NCBI RefSeq assembly: GCF_001039355.2
Contig: NW_019775977.1
Span: 1-64,000 of the forward strand
Length of the DNA stretch: 64,000 nucleotides
From: Lingula anatina
Taxonomy: Eukaryota > Brachiopoda > Lingulata > Lingulida > Lingulidae
Reading direction: 5' to 3'
Below the pieces are notes generated by a model. The model ran no database searches. It saw nothing but the letters and a program-made list of their open reading frames with translations, and was not told the origin of the DNA. Shown here in pieces: positions 41,201 to 52,060 of the stretch (the first letter of the stretch is position 1; each line of letters begins with the position of its first letter). Position numbers and translations under genes: made by a program.

Positions 41201-44200
41201 TTTGTAACTAAAAGCTGTTCATAACTTTTAGACCAAAACTCAGGTCCACCTTGACCACATATAAATGAATAGCAGCCTAATCTAATGAAATAATGAGCCT
41301 GGTCTATGACAAGATAAAGATGGCTTATTTTGTAAACCAGCAGTTACTTATTTTGGCATACTATAATAAATTTATCACCATATGAAGCAGCAGAACAAAA
41401 TGTGGGTCTAAAAGTCAACTTTGAGTCTTAAGATCTTTTTTTGTGAACTAGTTATTTTATTTTAGCATACTATTGCCCTTTTATCACCACATAAAGCAGC
41501 AAAACAGAATTTTTGTCTAAAAGCCGTCTTTGACCCCTAAGATGTTTTTGTGAACTAGTTTCTGGTTCTCACCCCCGATGCTATGTAGACTGGCACAAAC
41601 AACCATCCTAGCAGCAAGACCACAAATATAGCCTGAAATAGTAAATAAGACACTGTCACCCCTCGGTCACTTGGTGCACCATAATCTGGTTTACCTACCC
41701 GATATCTTATTTATGAACTGTTATACAAAACGTGTTCACAATAAACAATATCTGGGTTCAAATGGGCTGTTGCTGTTACTGTTACAGTTACTTTCTTTAA
41801 TACATGAATTAAATTGAATTTCATTATTCAAAACATATAAATGAATTAAAAAAAAAAACATAAAAAATTGTTTCATAAGAAATTGCACTTGCATTCTACC
41901 TCACAGGTGACAACGTACATTAAGCTCATACACAGCAATAGCCAGACCACCGGCTGCTCCCGAGCCTGCTAGGCCAACAAAATGGATGCTCCCTATGTTA
42001 CTGGCAAATAAGGAGGCTCCAACCTAAAATTACAAAAGTAGCATGTAAATAATAGATTGAAAAAGTGAAAAAAAAGGCCCTGATTTTTTTTTCAAACAGG
42101 GAGTTTCAGGGAATTGGGGGGGGGGGGGGTTACTGTGTTTAAACTACAAGTCAAGTATGGCAATCTTTCCACAGATACTGTATTTTGTAAGTCAGAATTT
42201 CCTACTAAAAACAATCCTGTTGAGTGGTAGAAACAGCAGGATACTCTATGTCATACAGAAATATAATTTTTGTTAATTAAAAAAAAAAAATCTGACAGTT
42301 TGATAATTTTTGTGGATTGAAAAGAGCGATTTATTACCGCACACTAAGTCTGGTATGTGGTGGAACTAAAGTGGATGTTACTAGCAGCTTACTGGTTCAC
42401 TACAGGTATTTATTTTTTTTCACATCAAATAATATTGCCTTGAACTTGGCAAAGTTCATGTCCCTAGCCCGGAGATTACAAGAGAGATACTAGTACTCAT
42501 ATACCAGTATTTTTACAGGTCTACATATCACTTGGGGTGAATTTAGTTGAACTTGACACACCTTGGAATGAGTCACCACCACACATGAAACATTATAAAA
42601 TCCATTTCTACAACCAGGCTAATAAATTGTTTCTAGTTGTAAAAATATTCAATAAGATGTACTACATGTAGTACCCCAATCTGTGTAAGTAAAGCCTACT
42701 GTGTATGTATATTCATTCTTCATTCCATGACCTGTCCAATTCAAACCGGACATGTATCAAAAAAACTGTTTCTGAATACTCTTAAAGCACTCTCCTGTCA
42801 AAAAACAACAGGCCAATTATCTGCATTATTTTGCATAAAGCTCAGCGTCTTGTATGATATCTATACCTTAATGCGTGCCATTTCTGAAAAACTACTCAAA
42901 TCAGCAAACAACTGCTTATCTGCAATTTTGAAGGTCAAATAAATAAAAAGGCAAAGGTGTCATTTCATGTTATCATTCAAACCTCTCAGCAAATATATGT
43001 AAGCACCATACAGTGTCAAGACTACTGAGACTGTTGATGTTTAGCGGAACAAATTTACTTAATGCAAGATATGGAGCTACATGTAGCAAACAAAGATATC
43101 TGCAATGTTTTCAGTCAACAAAAGACCAAAACTTTAATGATAGGAGGTTGTAGGAAACCTGGTACTTGTACATACATTGGAATACAATCATACATTATAT
43201 ATATTATAGTATAATGGCGCTATATAGAAATCGTTTCTTATACCGCATTCACAACGGAGCTGAGATTTAATGACTGTACCCCGCAGGGACGGCGTGTGGG
43301 GAGGTGTGTGAGAGGCGGAAAGACTATTAAAAGATTAGGTGGTTTTCCTTTCATGTACGTCCACCATATTTAGTCCCAGGATTTGTAAAGCCTGGCACAA
43401 ATCGTTGTGAATACGGTCTTAGAGACTATGCCCACAGATATTTAGATAGATCTATCCCCCTAGTGAGTCTCACTAGATTGCTGTCAGTTTAATCCGCTTA
43501 AATGTCTGTCCCGCCTACTAAAAGCTGTAAGGGGGTAATTAACTTTCTTGCGTGCTCGGCTTCCAGAAGCTGACAGCAATTTAGCGTGAACCCCCAGGGA
43601 ATAAGGGCGATCCAAATGGATCAATCTAAATCTGTTGGAATCCAGTCTTAGAAACCTTATACCAGTACACTCTCCCCAACACATTGAATTGATAGACAAT
43701 TACGGGTAGAACCAAGACATGGTGGCTGCATATGAAGGCATTTAAGACACAAGAACACCCAGTGTTTTATTTACCTCTGCGTCATGCGTAAAATACGCAT
43801 GAATTCTAAAATTGACGCAAAAAAATATGATCTAGTGCGTCATTTGACCCTCATGTATGACAGCCACAACTAATTACTTTCAAAAGTGTTGTAATATTGC
43901 CGATTAAAACCCTACTAGTAGGCCTGTTTCCGATCGTTGTTGTGTTGCAAAAAAGTATGTCAACTTGCCACCGATAGTACACTACTAGTACAATGCTGCT
44001 ATAGGCACAGTACGGGTTTTTAAATTCAATTTAAGTATCTTATTGTGTTTTAAGACCCAAATGAAAATGGTTTGACCTAAAAAATAGTTTAGTCCGCAAA
44101 CTGGTGACAGAGATTACTCTAAATGGTTAAAATATGTTACACTAGGTGTATAAAATCACAGGTAAATTATTATTGTTTTTATGTTTAATAGTCAAAACAT

Positions 44201-47200
44201 AATTTTTCCAGATTGGAATATTGGAATGTAATTTGTAATTGCCATAGCAATTATCTATTGAAATTCCTTGTCTTCATTTATCTACTTTTTGTGTTTGACA
44301 ATCTTATTTCGTCCTATATAATTTGTTTTCCATTTATGTCCATATAATTTCTGACAATTTTTTTTACTAGTCAACACAAAGTTTATCCATATCAATTTTA
44401 ATTTATCATTTATCTTGATGATTTTTTGTTCATATATCTACCTTTAGGTTTAATCATGTTAATAATCTTTTGTTTAAAAGGTTTTTGTTAGAAAAAAAAA
44501 TCAAATACATACTTTTGTCCATATCATTTTGAAGTTGTATCAGGCCCGTAGCCAGAAATTTCAAAAGGGGGGTTCTTTTTTGAAAAAGTGGGCCTTTTCC
44601 CATAAAAACTTCATGTACCTAGATCAAATTTTACCCAGAGTGGACCTTTTTCCAGCAAAAGGGGCAGTTCTTTCGAACCCCCGAACCCCCCCTGGCTACG
44701 GGCCTGTGTATGACTGTTAGTGTGTTTGTTGTCATATGTTGAATACACTTTGGTTACTTATACAAAAGCTGTTTTTTTTTTTTTTTTTTTTTTGTATTCT
44801 TCAGTTCCTGTAGATAGACTTCTATACTTAAAGTCTGGAATACAACAATTACAAATAAACAACATCAATTCATATACAATCTATTTACATAATATATGGT
44901 TGTACGCATCATTACTAGTTAAAATTACCCATTAAAAAAAGGCGGGAAAATTTTGACTCCTGAAACTAAAAATATGACTCGTATTCTGTAGTGTCAGCGA
45001 GTCATCTGACTCTCTAGTTCCAAATTGTAAATTAAACACTGAACACCATATGTGTATCATACTTCTCTCCACATGCAGTGTCAAAACTCAGTTTCTTACA
45101 ACCTGCCCTTTTAAATTGAAACAGTGCAGATTTTGTAACTGAGTAGCACTGATGTAAATATGCCATGGCTAAAAAAAACAGCAGCAAAAGAAATAAGATG
45201 GTTAATTTATTATCAGCAAAGGATGCATTAACTGCTACCGGACAAGTGGTTTTCTAATTATCAATATTTCTAGTATAATATGCACCATGCTAGCATCAGG
45301 TCTGAAGACTGGTGCCTATTTGAGGGACAGCTGATAGGTCACAACAGGTGCCTATAAGGGACAGTTGATAGGTCTGAGGACTGATACCTTTGAAGGACAG
45401 CTGATAGGTCTGAGGACTGATACCTTTGAGGGACAGCTGATAGGTCTGAGGACTGGTGCCTTTGAGGGACAGCTGATAGGTCTGAAGACTGGTGCCTTTG
45501 AGAGACAGCCGATAGGTCTGAGGACTGATACCTTTGAGGAACAGTTGATAGGTCTGAGGACTGATACCTATGAGGAACAGCTGATAGGTCTGAAGACTGG
45601 TGCCTTTGAGAGACAGCCGATAGGTCTGAGGACTGGTGCCTTTGAGGGACAGCTGATAGGTCTGAGGACTGATACCTTTGAGGAACAGTTGATAGGTCTG
45701 AGGACTGATACCTTTGAGGAACAGTTGATAGGTCTGAGGACTGATATCTTTGAGGGACAGCTGATAGGCCTGAGGACTTGTGCCTTTGAGAAAGCACTAG
45801 ATTGGTCTGAGGATCAGCAAACTTTGAAGTTGAACTACTAGGTTTGAGGAATGGCGCCATGGGAGAGAGCTGGACATGTCTCAGGACTGGTAATTATGCA
45901 GACATGGTCTCAATTAAAGCCAGAGGTATTTGCACACAATGTGACTGGCTGTCACATGATGCAATCGTGTTTAATGCAGTCGTGTGAATGCATTCAGGAA
46001 AGTTTCCATGTAGTTCTCTGCACAGTGGAAATTTCCTATTCACCTGAACAAAATCACCTGAAAGAACGAGCAGGAATTTATATATATGTAACTAACTGTT
46101 CTGCTATGGTGAATTGGACTCAAGCCTACACTGTGATAGTATGATGCCATTGCAAAATGAGACTTCCTCTTGGATTAAAGCCACGGAGCTTCAAATTGCA
46201 TCTTTGCTCTGTCTCTCTCATTTATCAAACAGATTAGTTAAAACATTCCTCCACTCCACAGAAAAAAAAGCTTGACAGTAAATTATGTCTCCACGGTAAC
46301 CATGACTCACAGGCATCCAGTGCATGTTCCTTCCCGCCAGGAAGTATCCTCCAACACTGCCACGGTTCCTGCAGGAGCTCTGAAACGAAATTATAACCAG
46401 AATTTAGTCAGGACTACATTACATCATGTTAGGAAACAATGCAGGACATTACTGCATTTGTGAAGAATATTTTAATTTTATTACTGTGACAGTTCTTATT
46501 AGGCAAATTTATATAACTTGATATCAACACAAATTTTTTTAAAGAAATTGAATCAAGGGAGCACAAAACAATTAGTGACAGAGAAAAAAATTGTGACATT
46601 TTGAGCTGTTTTTACCTTTACACAAGTAATACACTGTTTGAGAAAATGTAAAATGTAAATATACTATTATGTAATACTAAACTCCATTCTGAACCAGACA
46701 TCAAATATAATCTAGTATACATTTTCCCTTGGTGTTTTCTTGGTGTTAAAACAATACCCTGAACTATATCATTATGTGACCTTATTTGAGTTCTTTACTT
46801 CGTTTTTTTTTTATTCATGTCTCAATCTATCATAATATCTGGCATATCCTAGGGGACTGTACTGATCAATATATTATAACAGGTAGGACTCTCATTCTGT
46901 GACGGTGCCATTTTTACCTGCTGAATTACCCAGACGCATAAACTTAGTTAGGTGTAGAAAGCAAGTTTGGTGGATAACTCCATAACCGCTGCATGTAAAT
47001 TCACTAAAATTTGCAAAATTATTAACAAAGATGTAAAGAACAATTGACTGTTGCAGATGTTTGATAGCATATTTTAAAACCAAGGTTAGGGGTCTTCTTT
47101 ACAGAGGTCTTGTCCATTGAAAATTGGTGTAGTTTAAAGCTATTGATGTGCTAATCTGAACCATCTGCTTTTAAGAAATATGGTTACACCCCAATATAAT

Positions 47201-49141
47201 ATTGATGCAAAGTTCCTATTTGCTTTTGAAATTTCTCTGCTGAAAGCACAGGTAGTAGAGAAAATCAAGAAATGAAAAAATTTAACTTTCTCCCTTAAAC
47301 CACTGAAACATGTGTGACTTCATCAACAAAATTACAAATATTATCCATGAATATTACAGGATATTTGGGCAGCAAGAAAATTATTAATAAGTAGTATTTT
47401 TAGCCTGATTTTGGCCAACAGGGATATACCAGTACATGTATTCCTAAGATACATATGCTACCAGTATAATTTACACGTACTGAACAAGTTATGCTAGTAC
47501 TGGTATTCTTTGTCAATGAGCACATTCAGAACAATGGACTACAGTAACAGATCTGCAGATCAAATATGGCAGACCACTAAAAAGCTTGCTGCTTAATTCA
47601 GGATTTAAGGCACTGAATAGATTGCCTGCCGAGATAAAGCAATAAGCATTCGAGTGGGTCAGCTGGGGTCATGTCGATACTCCCCCGCACCAATAATCCC
47701 CTTAGTAATTTTTTTGTATTATGTGCATTAATACGACCCAACACCGATGGATCCCTGCACCAGTACATCAACGCACCGATACTCCCCCTCAGTATATCTG
47801 TATTTGTGGGGGAGTACGTATCGGTGTGGGGAAGTATTGGTGCGGGGATGTACCAGTGCGGGGGAGTATCGGTGCGGGGACATATCGACATGTAACCGGT
47901 CAGCCATATCTGATCCATGGATCTGCTAGTCCCCCGTTCTGGATGAGCTCTATGTCATCACTGCTGCTGTAAAGATCTTACCATCACTGTTTTTGACTGG
48001 TAAACTCATCAAGCAATGCATATTGAATCTAAATCAGTGATGTATGTTGTGTCCATGTGTTGGTTCTGAATGTGTGTTTTAGATGGAGAAACATTGCTGA
48101 TGCAAAACTGATCAAATAAAATGCCAATGTTTTTAATGTCTTTAATGTTAAATTTCCACTGACCAGTGGTGAAACAAGTTGGTTTTACAAATTTTCTGCC
48201 ACACCTAGATATATATATGTAGCATATTACCAGTACAGAGCATTGTACTAATAATGAGGTGCATATGAGTATTGCACTCGTATGTGAAATCTATTAATTA
48301 TACGCACAACTTCGATCATGGGAAATTAGCCTTTTTACAGCTTTTAAGAATGAACGTATAAGCAGCATATCCATCTCCCTCTGGGTATGAGAACATTCAA
48401 CAAAGTTTGACTGCTTACATATATATACGATGTCAATCTAACAATCCCTTTAAGTTTCTCTGCATACTAGTAATTATAGCAATTTTTCTCATACATTAAT
48501 TAGTGCTTTATGAGATACTGTGGCAGTACCTTGAAGATTATTATATTATAATCATGGTAATATAAAAATGGAATGCTGACATGGACATTTGACCATATCC
48601 AGATAACATTATATCCATATGGGATATGTGCAGCTCACCACCCTGCAACTGATCATGACCGACTAGCAATACCTTGTGTTAATGTGAGGTGCATTTGGGA
48701 TGAAACGTTTACATGTGTGCACAAGACATTACCACATCTACTACAGTAATTGATACTTTATTAATCAGTTCTCTGATTTATCACAAGCTGCAAGGTCTGT
48801 AGAAATCTGGACTACATGTAGTTAATGACAAGACATTTATAGAAAATGTTCTATTTCTGTCTCCTCCAACAGTCATTTGTCATTACAGAAGCAGATACTC
48901 ATATTAGTACAACACATCCATTTTTCTTTCTGACTTTGCAGCTGTTTGCTTTCTGCCATTGATTCCTTTTGAAGATTCTTTGCCAAGGACTTGCTGCAAC
49001 ATGGATATCTTCAGTCAGTTTTGTAGATGAGAGTCCCTTGTCTTTGTAACTGAATCTTACTCCTGGCACCTCTAAGATAGCAAGTGATGGTTCGACTTGT
49101 CTGAGTATACGTAGGATTGAAAGGGTGCAAACACACTATTA

Positions 49142-49176
<35 letters not shown>

Positions 49177-50588
49177 TATGTGAGGGGGGCTTTTTAAATA
49201 CAGAGAGAATCAGGATCAAGGAACACACACACACACACCTCAAAATAATCTGGGTGGGGTATTAAAGTTTTTATCAAGTGGTTTTATCCCATTCACATCA
49301 GTCTATGTGGATCAAGCCAACTCTGCACGACTCTCACTAGCGGTATTTGTTTCTAATTCTAGTTCTATACTTGCACAAGACTATTCATGGCGTCCTTTGA
49401 AATATAAATTTCTATGAGGGCAGAATATTATATCTGTAAATTAAGATGTTTTGCTGTGCCTGCTTTTAATTATTGAAGAAAATTTGAGACCGTCAAGACA
49501 AGGCCTTGCTGGAACAATCAAGGAAAAATGTACTCTATCTATGTGTAAGTATTTTATTGATTGATTATTATCATCATATATTACTGTAGAATAATTATAG
49601 GTGAAAAAAAGTATTGAAAATAGCCAAAAGACTAATCCAATTTTCTGACAACAGTCTCCATGCAAGAACACAACAAAAGAGACTGTGAAACCGGTGTGGC
49701 GTGATAGACCCGTGCCGTGACGAAACCGTTCTGCACATGCGCATTGAGGGTAGATTGAAAGAAGTAACTTCCGGTATGACGATGTCGTCCTAAGTACGCG
49801 CTATGTTTGCACTGAACTATGATTTTCCAATTCATAATTCAGTGGTTTTCGTCATGAGAGAGTATGTATTTGATAATCTTATTACTACAGTATACGGGGG
49901 AATGTTGGAAGTGAGCTTTTGATCGTGACTGAACTGTTTTGCTCTGTGTAAAGAACGTGGCAGATCTAAGACTCGTAGTATAAATCTTTTCACTCTACAA
50001 TGCTCTTTCAATTCAGTGTTCAGTCATTTTCATTAAAAAGAAATTGTTTGTTTGATAATACTACAACTTTCTCTACGGAGAAATGTTGGAAATGCATGTG
50101 CAGCTACGTACTGTAAGTCAACAGACTGCTACCCCTGCGTGAATAATCCGCCAGAACGGTTTATTCACGACGACGGTTTCTTCACGTGACACCGGTTTTA
50201 ATGGGTGCACCACCACTAGGTGTAAACAGTACAGCCCCCCCCCCTTCTAAATCCGCCACTGCGGTACATGTACAGTATGTGGACAAGGACAATACACCTG
50301 TAACGCAGCTGTGTGAACCTGTCACGTGTAGAGGTAGATCAATTTTAATCAGGTTTAAGGGTTATGAAAAATTAAAGAGATGTTCATCTGAAAACCATAA
50401 ATGCTGTTCTCAAAAGCGGTTAATGTTTAACATATGAAACCACGCACAATGTACATTACTAATTGAAACCATGACCAAATCCTTACCCATAATCCGACGC
50501 ATAAAACGGCCAGGAAATATATGGAAATAGACAGAATGTCCCCCCAGTGCAGCGCTGTGTCTCCTACTGTGTTGTAAGTCTCCTCCAT
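32689..50588 (-). CDS. Na+/glucose cotransporter, SLC5A (SGLT) family
   Basis: Plasma-membrane Na+-driven sugar symporter. Fifteen coding exons (high to low): 50588-50487, 46379-46311, 42023-41919, 41632-41573, 40891-40787, 39732-39627, 38374-38294, 38003-37798, 36410-36275, 35954-35847, 35459-35309, 34920-34752, 34152-33931, 33617-33236, 32900-32689. All introns are GT-AG and in phase; product 737 aa. Diagnostic blocks: [101 protein letters not shown], and the end [11 protein letters not shown]. Residues matching SGLT1 sugar contacts are kept: His in SIHF, Glu in YELN, Tyr-Trp in WYW, Lys in LASKN, Gln in YIQEVSS. Glucose is therefore the likely substrate; Ser after the Gln motif resembles SGLT2. 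Exon 14 encodes a long Lys/Asp/Glu-rich loop before the last helix. The intron-1 donor-side Met (MEETYN) is the first ATG in frame near the N-terminus. Confidence 0.96.
33019..33050. repeat. (AT)n microsatellite
   Basis: Sixteen AT units in the SGLT intron between exons 14 and 15. Confidence 0.95.
34442..34513. repeat. (TA)n microsatellite
   Basis: About 36 TA units in the SGLT intron between exons 12 and 13. Apparent tyrosine-isoleucine open frames here are artefacts. Confidence 0.97.
35212..35262. repeat. (GATA)n(GACA)n(GATA)n microsatellite
   Basis: Interrupted tetranucleotide array, ~50 bases past the donor of SGLT exon 11 (35309) on the minus strand. Confidence 0.95.
35997..36164. mobile_element. 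hAT-like MITE (CAGGCCCGTAGCCAG family), copy 1
   Basis: The interior (CCCAGAGTGGACCTTTT and neighbouring CATGTACCTA) matches the element at 44541-44706. The right end is CCCTGGCTACAGGCCTG and the left end CAGGCTCACAGCCAG. GGTGTG flanks both sides (35991-35996, 36165-36170), a 6 bp target duplication. A long G run lies inside. Confidence 0.85.
36451..36627. mobile_element. CATTCA-family MITE in an SGLT intron
   Basis: Inverted ends are GGCTCCATTCACAACAGC and TTGTTGTGAATGCAGCC, flanked by ATA on both sides (36448-36450, 36628-36630). Inside are GGACTAACAGGATCAAATA and GGTCAGCCATATGTG. Confidence 0.88.
38909..39267. mobile_element. CATTCA-family MITE interrupted by a hAT-like MITE
   Basis: The left end GAGAGCATTCACAAC (38909) pairs with the right end TTCTGAATG ... 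TGAATGCCCCC, split by an insert at 39108-39256. TTA flanks the outer element on both sides (38906-38908, 39268-39270). The interior has ATCAAATATGGCGC and GCGCCATATTTGATC as long inverted repeats. Confidence 0.85.
39108..39256. mobile_element. hAT-like MITE nested in a CATTCA-family MITE
   Basis: Ends CAGGGGCGGATT and GGATCTGCCCCTG are inverted repeats, and TGAATG occurs directly on both sides. Same family as the element at 17828-17985. It lies in the SGLT intron between exons 6 and 7. Confidence 0.85.
40440..40680. repeat. Degenerate ~50 bp tandem repeat and (CA)n region
   Basis: CCTGTTTATATTGAnTTCTG or close variants recur four times between 40,446 and 40,600, separated by C- and CA-rich spacers. 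CA repeats extend to 40,680. The 150-codon open frame here is a by-product. It lies in the intron just upstream (minus strand) of SGLT exon 6. Confidence 0.8.
43241..43418. mobile_element. CATTCA-family MITE, divergent copy
   Basis: Inverted ends are TACCGCATTCACAACG and CGTTGTGAATACGGTC, flanked by TTA on both sides (43238-43240, 43419-43421). The interior shares CCACCATATTTAGTCC with the family only weakly. It lies in SGLT intron 2. Confidence 0.8.
43760..45041. mobile_element. 1.28 kb hAT-like non-autonomous element
   Basis: Ends CAGTGTTTTATTTAC and GTAAATTAAACACTG are inverted repeats, and AACACC flanks both sides (43754-43759, 45042-45047). No transposase-like open frame was seen inside, so it is non-autonomous. 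It contains a second, nested MITE at 44541-44706 and lies in SGLT intron 2. Confidence 0.8.
44541..44706. mobile_element. hAT-like MITE (CAGGCCCGTAGCCAG family), copy 2, nested
   Basis: Near-perfect inverted ends CAGGCCCGTAGCCAG and CTGGCTACGGGCCTG, with TGTAT on both sides. Inserted in the larger element at 43760-45041. Its interior matches the copy at 35997-36164. Confidence 0.9.
45300..45880. repeat. 36 bp minisatellite in SGLT intron 2
   Basis: About 12 well-phased units (45,370-45,800) plus degenerate flanks. Each unit carries GATAGGTCTGAGGACTG, then ATACC or GTGCC, then TTTGAGGGACAGCT. Because 36 is a multiple of three and stops are absent, both strands stay open (12-residue repeats [12 protein letters not shown] and [12 protein letters not shown]). 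I see no start context, family or splice evidence for a gene. Confidence 0.93.
47518..47950. mobile_element. CATTCA-family MITE interrupted by a second inverted-repeat element
   Basis: Outer ends are GAGCACATTCAGAAC and GTTCTGGATGAGCTC, with GGACTA and TAGTCC inside them, flanked by AAT and TAT. The interior has CAAATATGGC and CAGCCATATCTG as in the family, separated by the insert at 47664-47897. It lies in SGLT intron 1. Confidence 0.8.
47664..47897. mobile_element. Nested inverted-repeat element with 7 bp target duplication
   Basis: GGTCAGC occurs directly before (47657-47663) and after (47898-47904). The insert's ends GTCATGTCGATAC and TATCGACATGTAACC are inverted, and GC-rich CTCCCCCGCACC-type words recur in both orientations inside. 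It is non-coding. Confidence 0.8.
49143..49238. repeat. (GT)n and (AC)n in inverted orientation
   Basis: A GT run at 49143-49174 and an AC run at 49222-49238 are ~50 bases apart and could pair as a hairpin. They lie in SGLT intron 1. Confidence 0.85.
49686..50200. mobile_element. ~0.5 kb element with long terminal inverted repeats
   Basis: The left end has AAACCGGTGTGGCGTGA, CGTGACGAAACCGTTCTG. The right end has CAGAACGGTTTATTCACG, GGTTTCTTCACGTGACACC and ends CGGTTTT; these are near inverted copies about 45 bases long. Inside, two diverged direct repeats each end with a block like GGnGAAATGTTGGAAnTG. No target duplication was clear, so the superfamily is unknown. Confidence 0.65.
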
Positions 50589-51224
50589 GCAATGTTTTAA
50601 GTCTCTACTGCAGCATATATACGGACTTAGAAGCTTCCAGATATTCTTGCAGCTACCGCGTGGGTAAATCAATATAAATGCCTGTAAAATGTAGGTCACG
50701 TTATTGAGCTCTTCCCATTTAGAGGGGTGAAAGGTTGGTGTTCCCTACAGTGAGGCCATTGCAGGTTCATGAAATCCCCTTTGTCACGTTTTGGAGTCAA
50801 AGGACACTGAGGATTAGGCCGAGTTTTTTGTTTCTGGATTTTGGTACTCCTAAAAATTCCTAAAACGTCATTTAGACTCACTATTAAACTAGAAATGCCC
50901 TTCATTTTTAATTAAGAAATATAGGACCGACTTCTTCTTCTTGAAAATTGAACGATTATTGTTTTGAATGTGTCAAGGGTAGAATTTCCCACTATCTATA
51001 GAACCTTCTTGATTCTTGGAGTAAAACTAAACTAGTATTTTATTTTATTTAATATTAGAATTGGTAATGTGATCTTCATACTACATGGTAGAAAAGCTAC
51101 AATTATACCAAGCTCATTTTTTTCTTTTTTTGCCCATTTTAAGGTTGGCATAGTTTGAGAAATCTGCTGAATAGGCTTTATTTCCAAGAAATCAGGAGGA
51201 ACAATAATAATGAAACTGTTTACA

Positions 51225-52060
51225 TTACTGCTATATTTGGATTTTCATTACAAAATTTAATTAACTGAACGTAAATAAATGATACAATCAGATGGGGCTA
51301 CCACAGACTTTTTACATAACTGCTATATTTGGATTTTCATTACAAAATTTTATCAGTGGGCGACGTCGGTAAGTCAGAAACAACAGAACTGCCGTCTCGG
51401 TTCCAAAATCAGAAAAGTTTATTTATTCAATTTGAATCAGATATTTATTACAGATTACTAGCCGAAATAACATTTTGTCACATTTGTGTCTTTTATTTTC
51501 CATTGAGAAACTCTGGAAGATAACTTTCACACACACCTAATGAATGCCAACACATCTTTTACTTTTGACTTCATTCAAGTACGTGTGAATAGAATACTTC
51601 CACAGTCCCTCAGCTTTGCACCCAAATAAACCGTATCATAATTTAATTAACTGAACGGTAATATAATAAATGATACAATCAGATGGTGCTACATGTACCA
51701 CAGACTTTTTTCAGCTGGCTACAGAATTTGAATGCTTTGGGTTGCACACTTTGAGATTGATATGTCAATAATAAATGACCCAATCTTGATGTCAAAGCTG
51801 ATTTCCGTAAAATTTCACTGGATGTGTTAACATAATTATTTTGGGTTAGAGAATATGAATGCTTTGGGCTGCACACTTTTAGATTGAAATGTCAATAATA
51901 GATGATTCAATCTAGATGACAATCTTTGATCATAGGCTTTGATTTGATTTTATTATATATTCGTATTTCATTAAGTGTTTCTACAGAATTATTTTGGGTT
52001 TGAAAATTTGTTGCTTTGGGTTGCACACTTTTACAAAGATATATGTCTTCAACAACAAAA
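51225..52060. repeat. Cluster of diverged direct repeats
   Basis: Two repeat types alternate. One contains GATACAATCAGATGG and CACAGACTTTTT (near 51,280 and 51,670). The other contains GCTTTGGGTTGCACACTTT (near 51,733, 51,860 and 52,011). In addition, ACTGCTATATTTGGATTTTC occurs twice (near 51,227 and 51,319). Confidence 0.75.

Noticed and set aside
45339-45860. 173- and 158-codon repeat proteins on opposite strands
   Set aside because: A 36 bp tandem repeat without stops opens both strands automatically; no family, signal or splice support, and it lies in an intron.
50217-50262. Another hAT-like element ending AAATCCGCCACTG
   Set aside because: Only one end could be seen; no matching left terminus was found.
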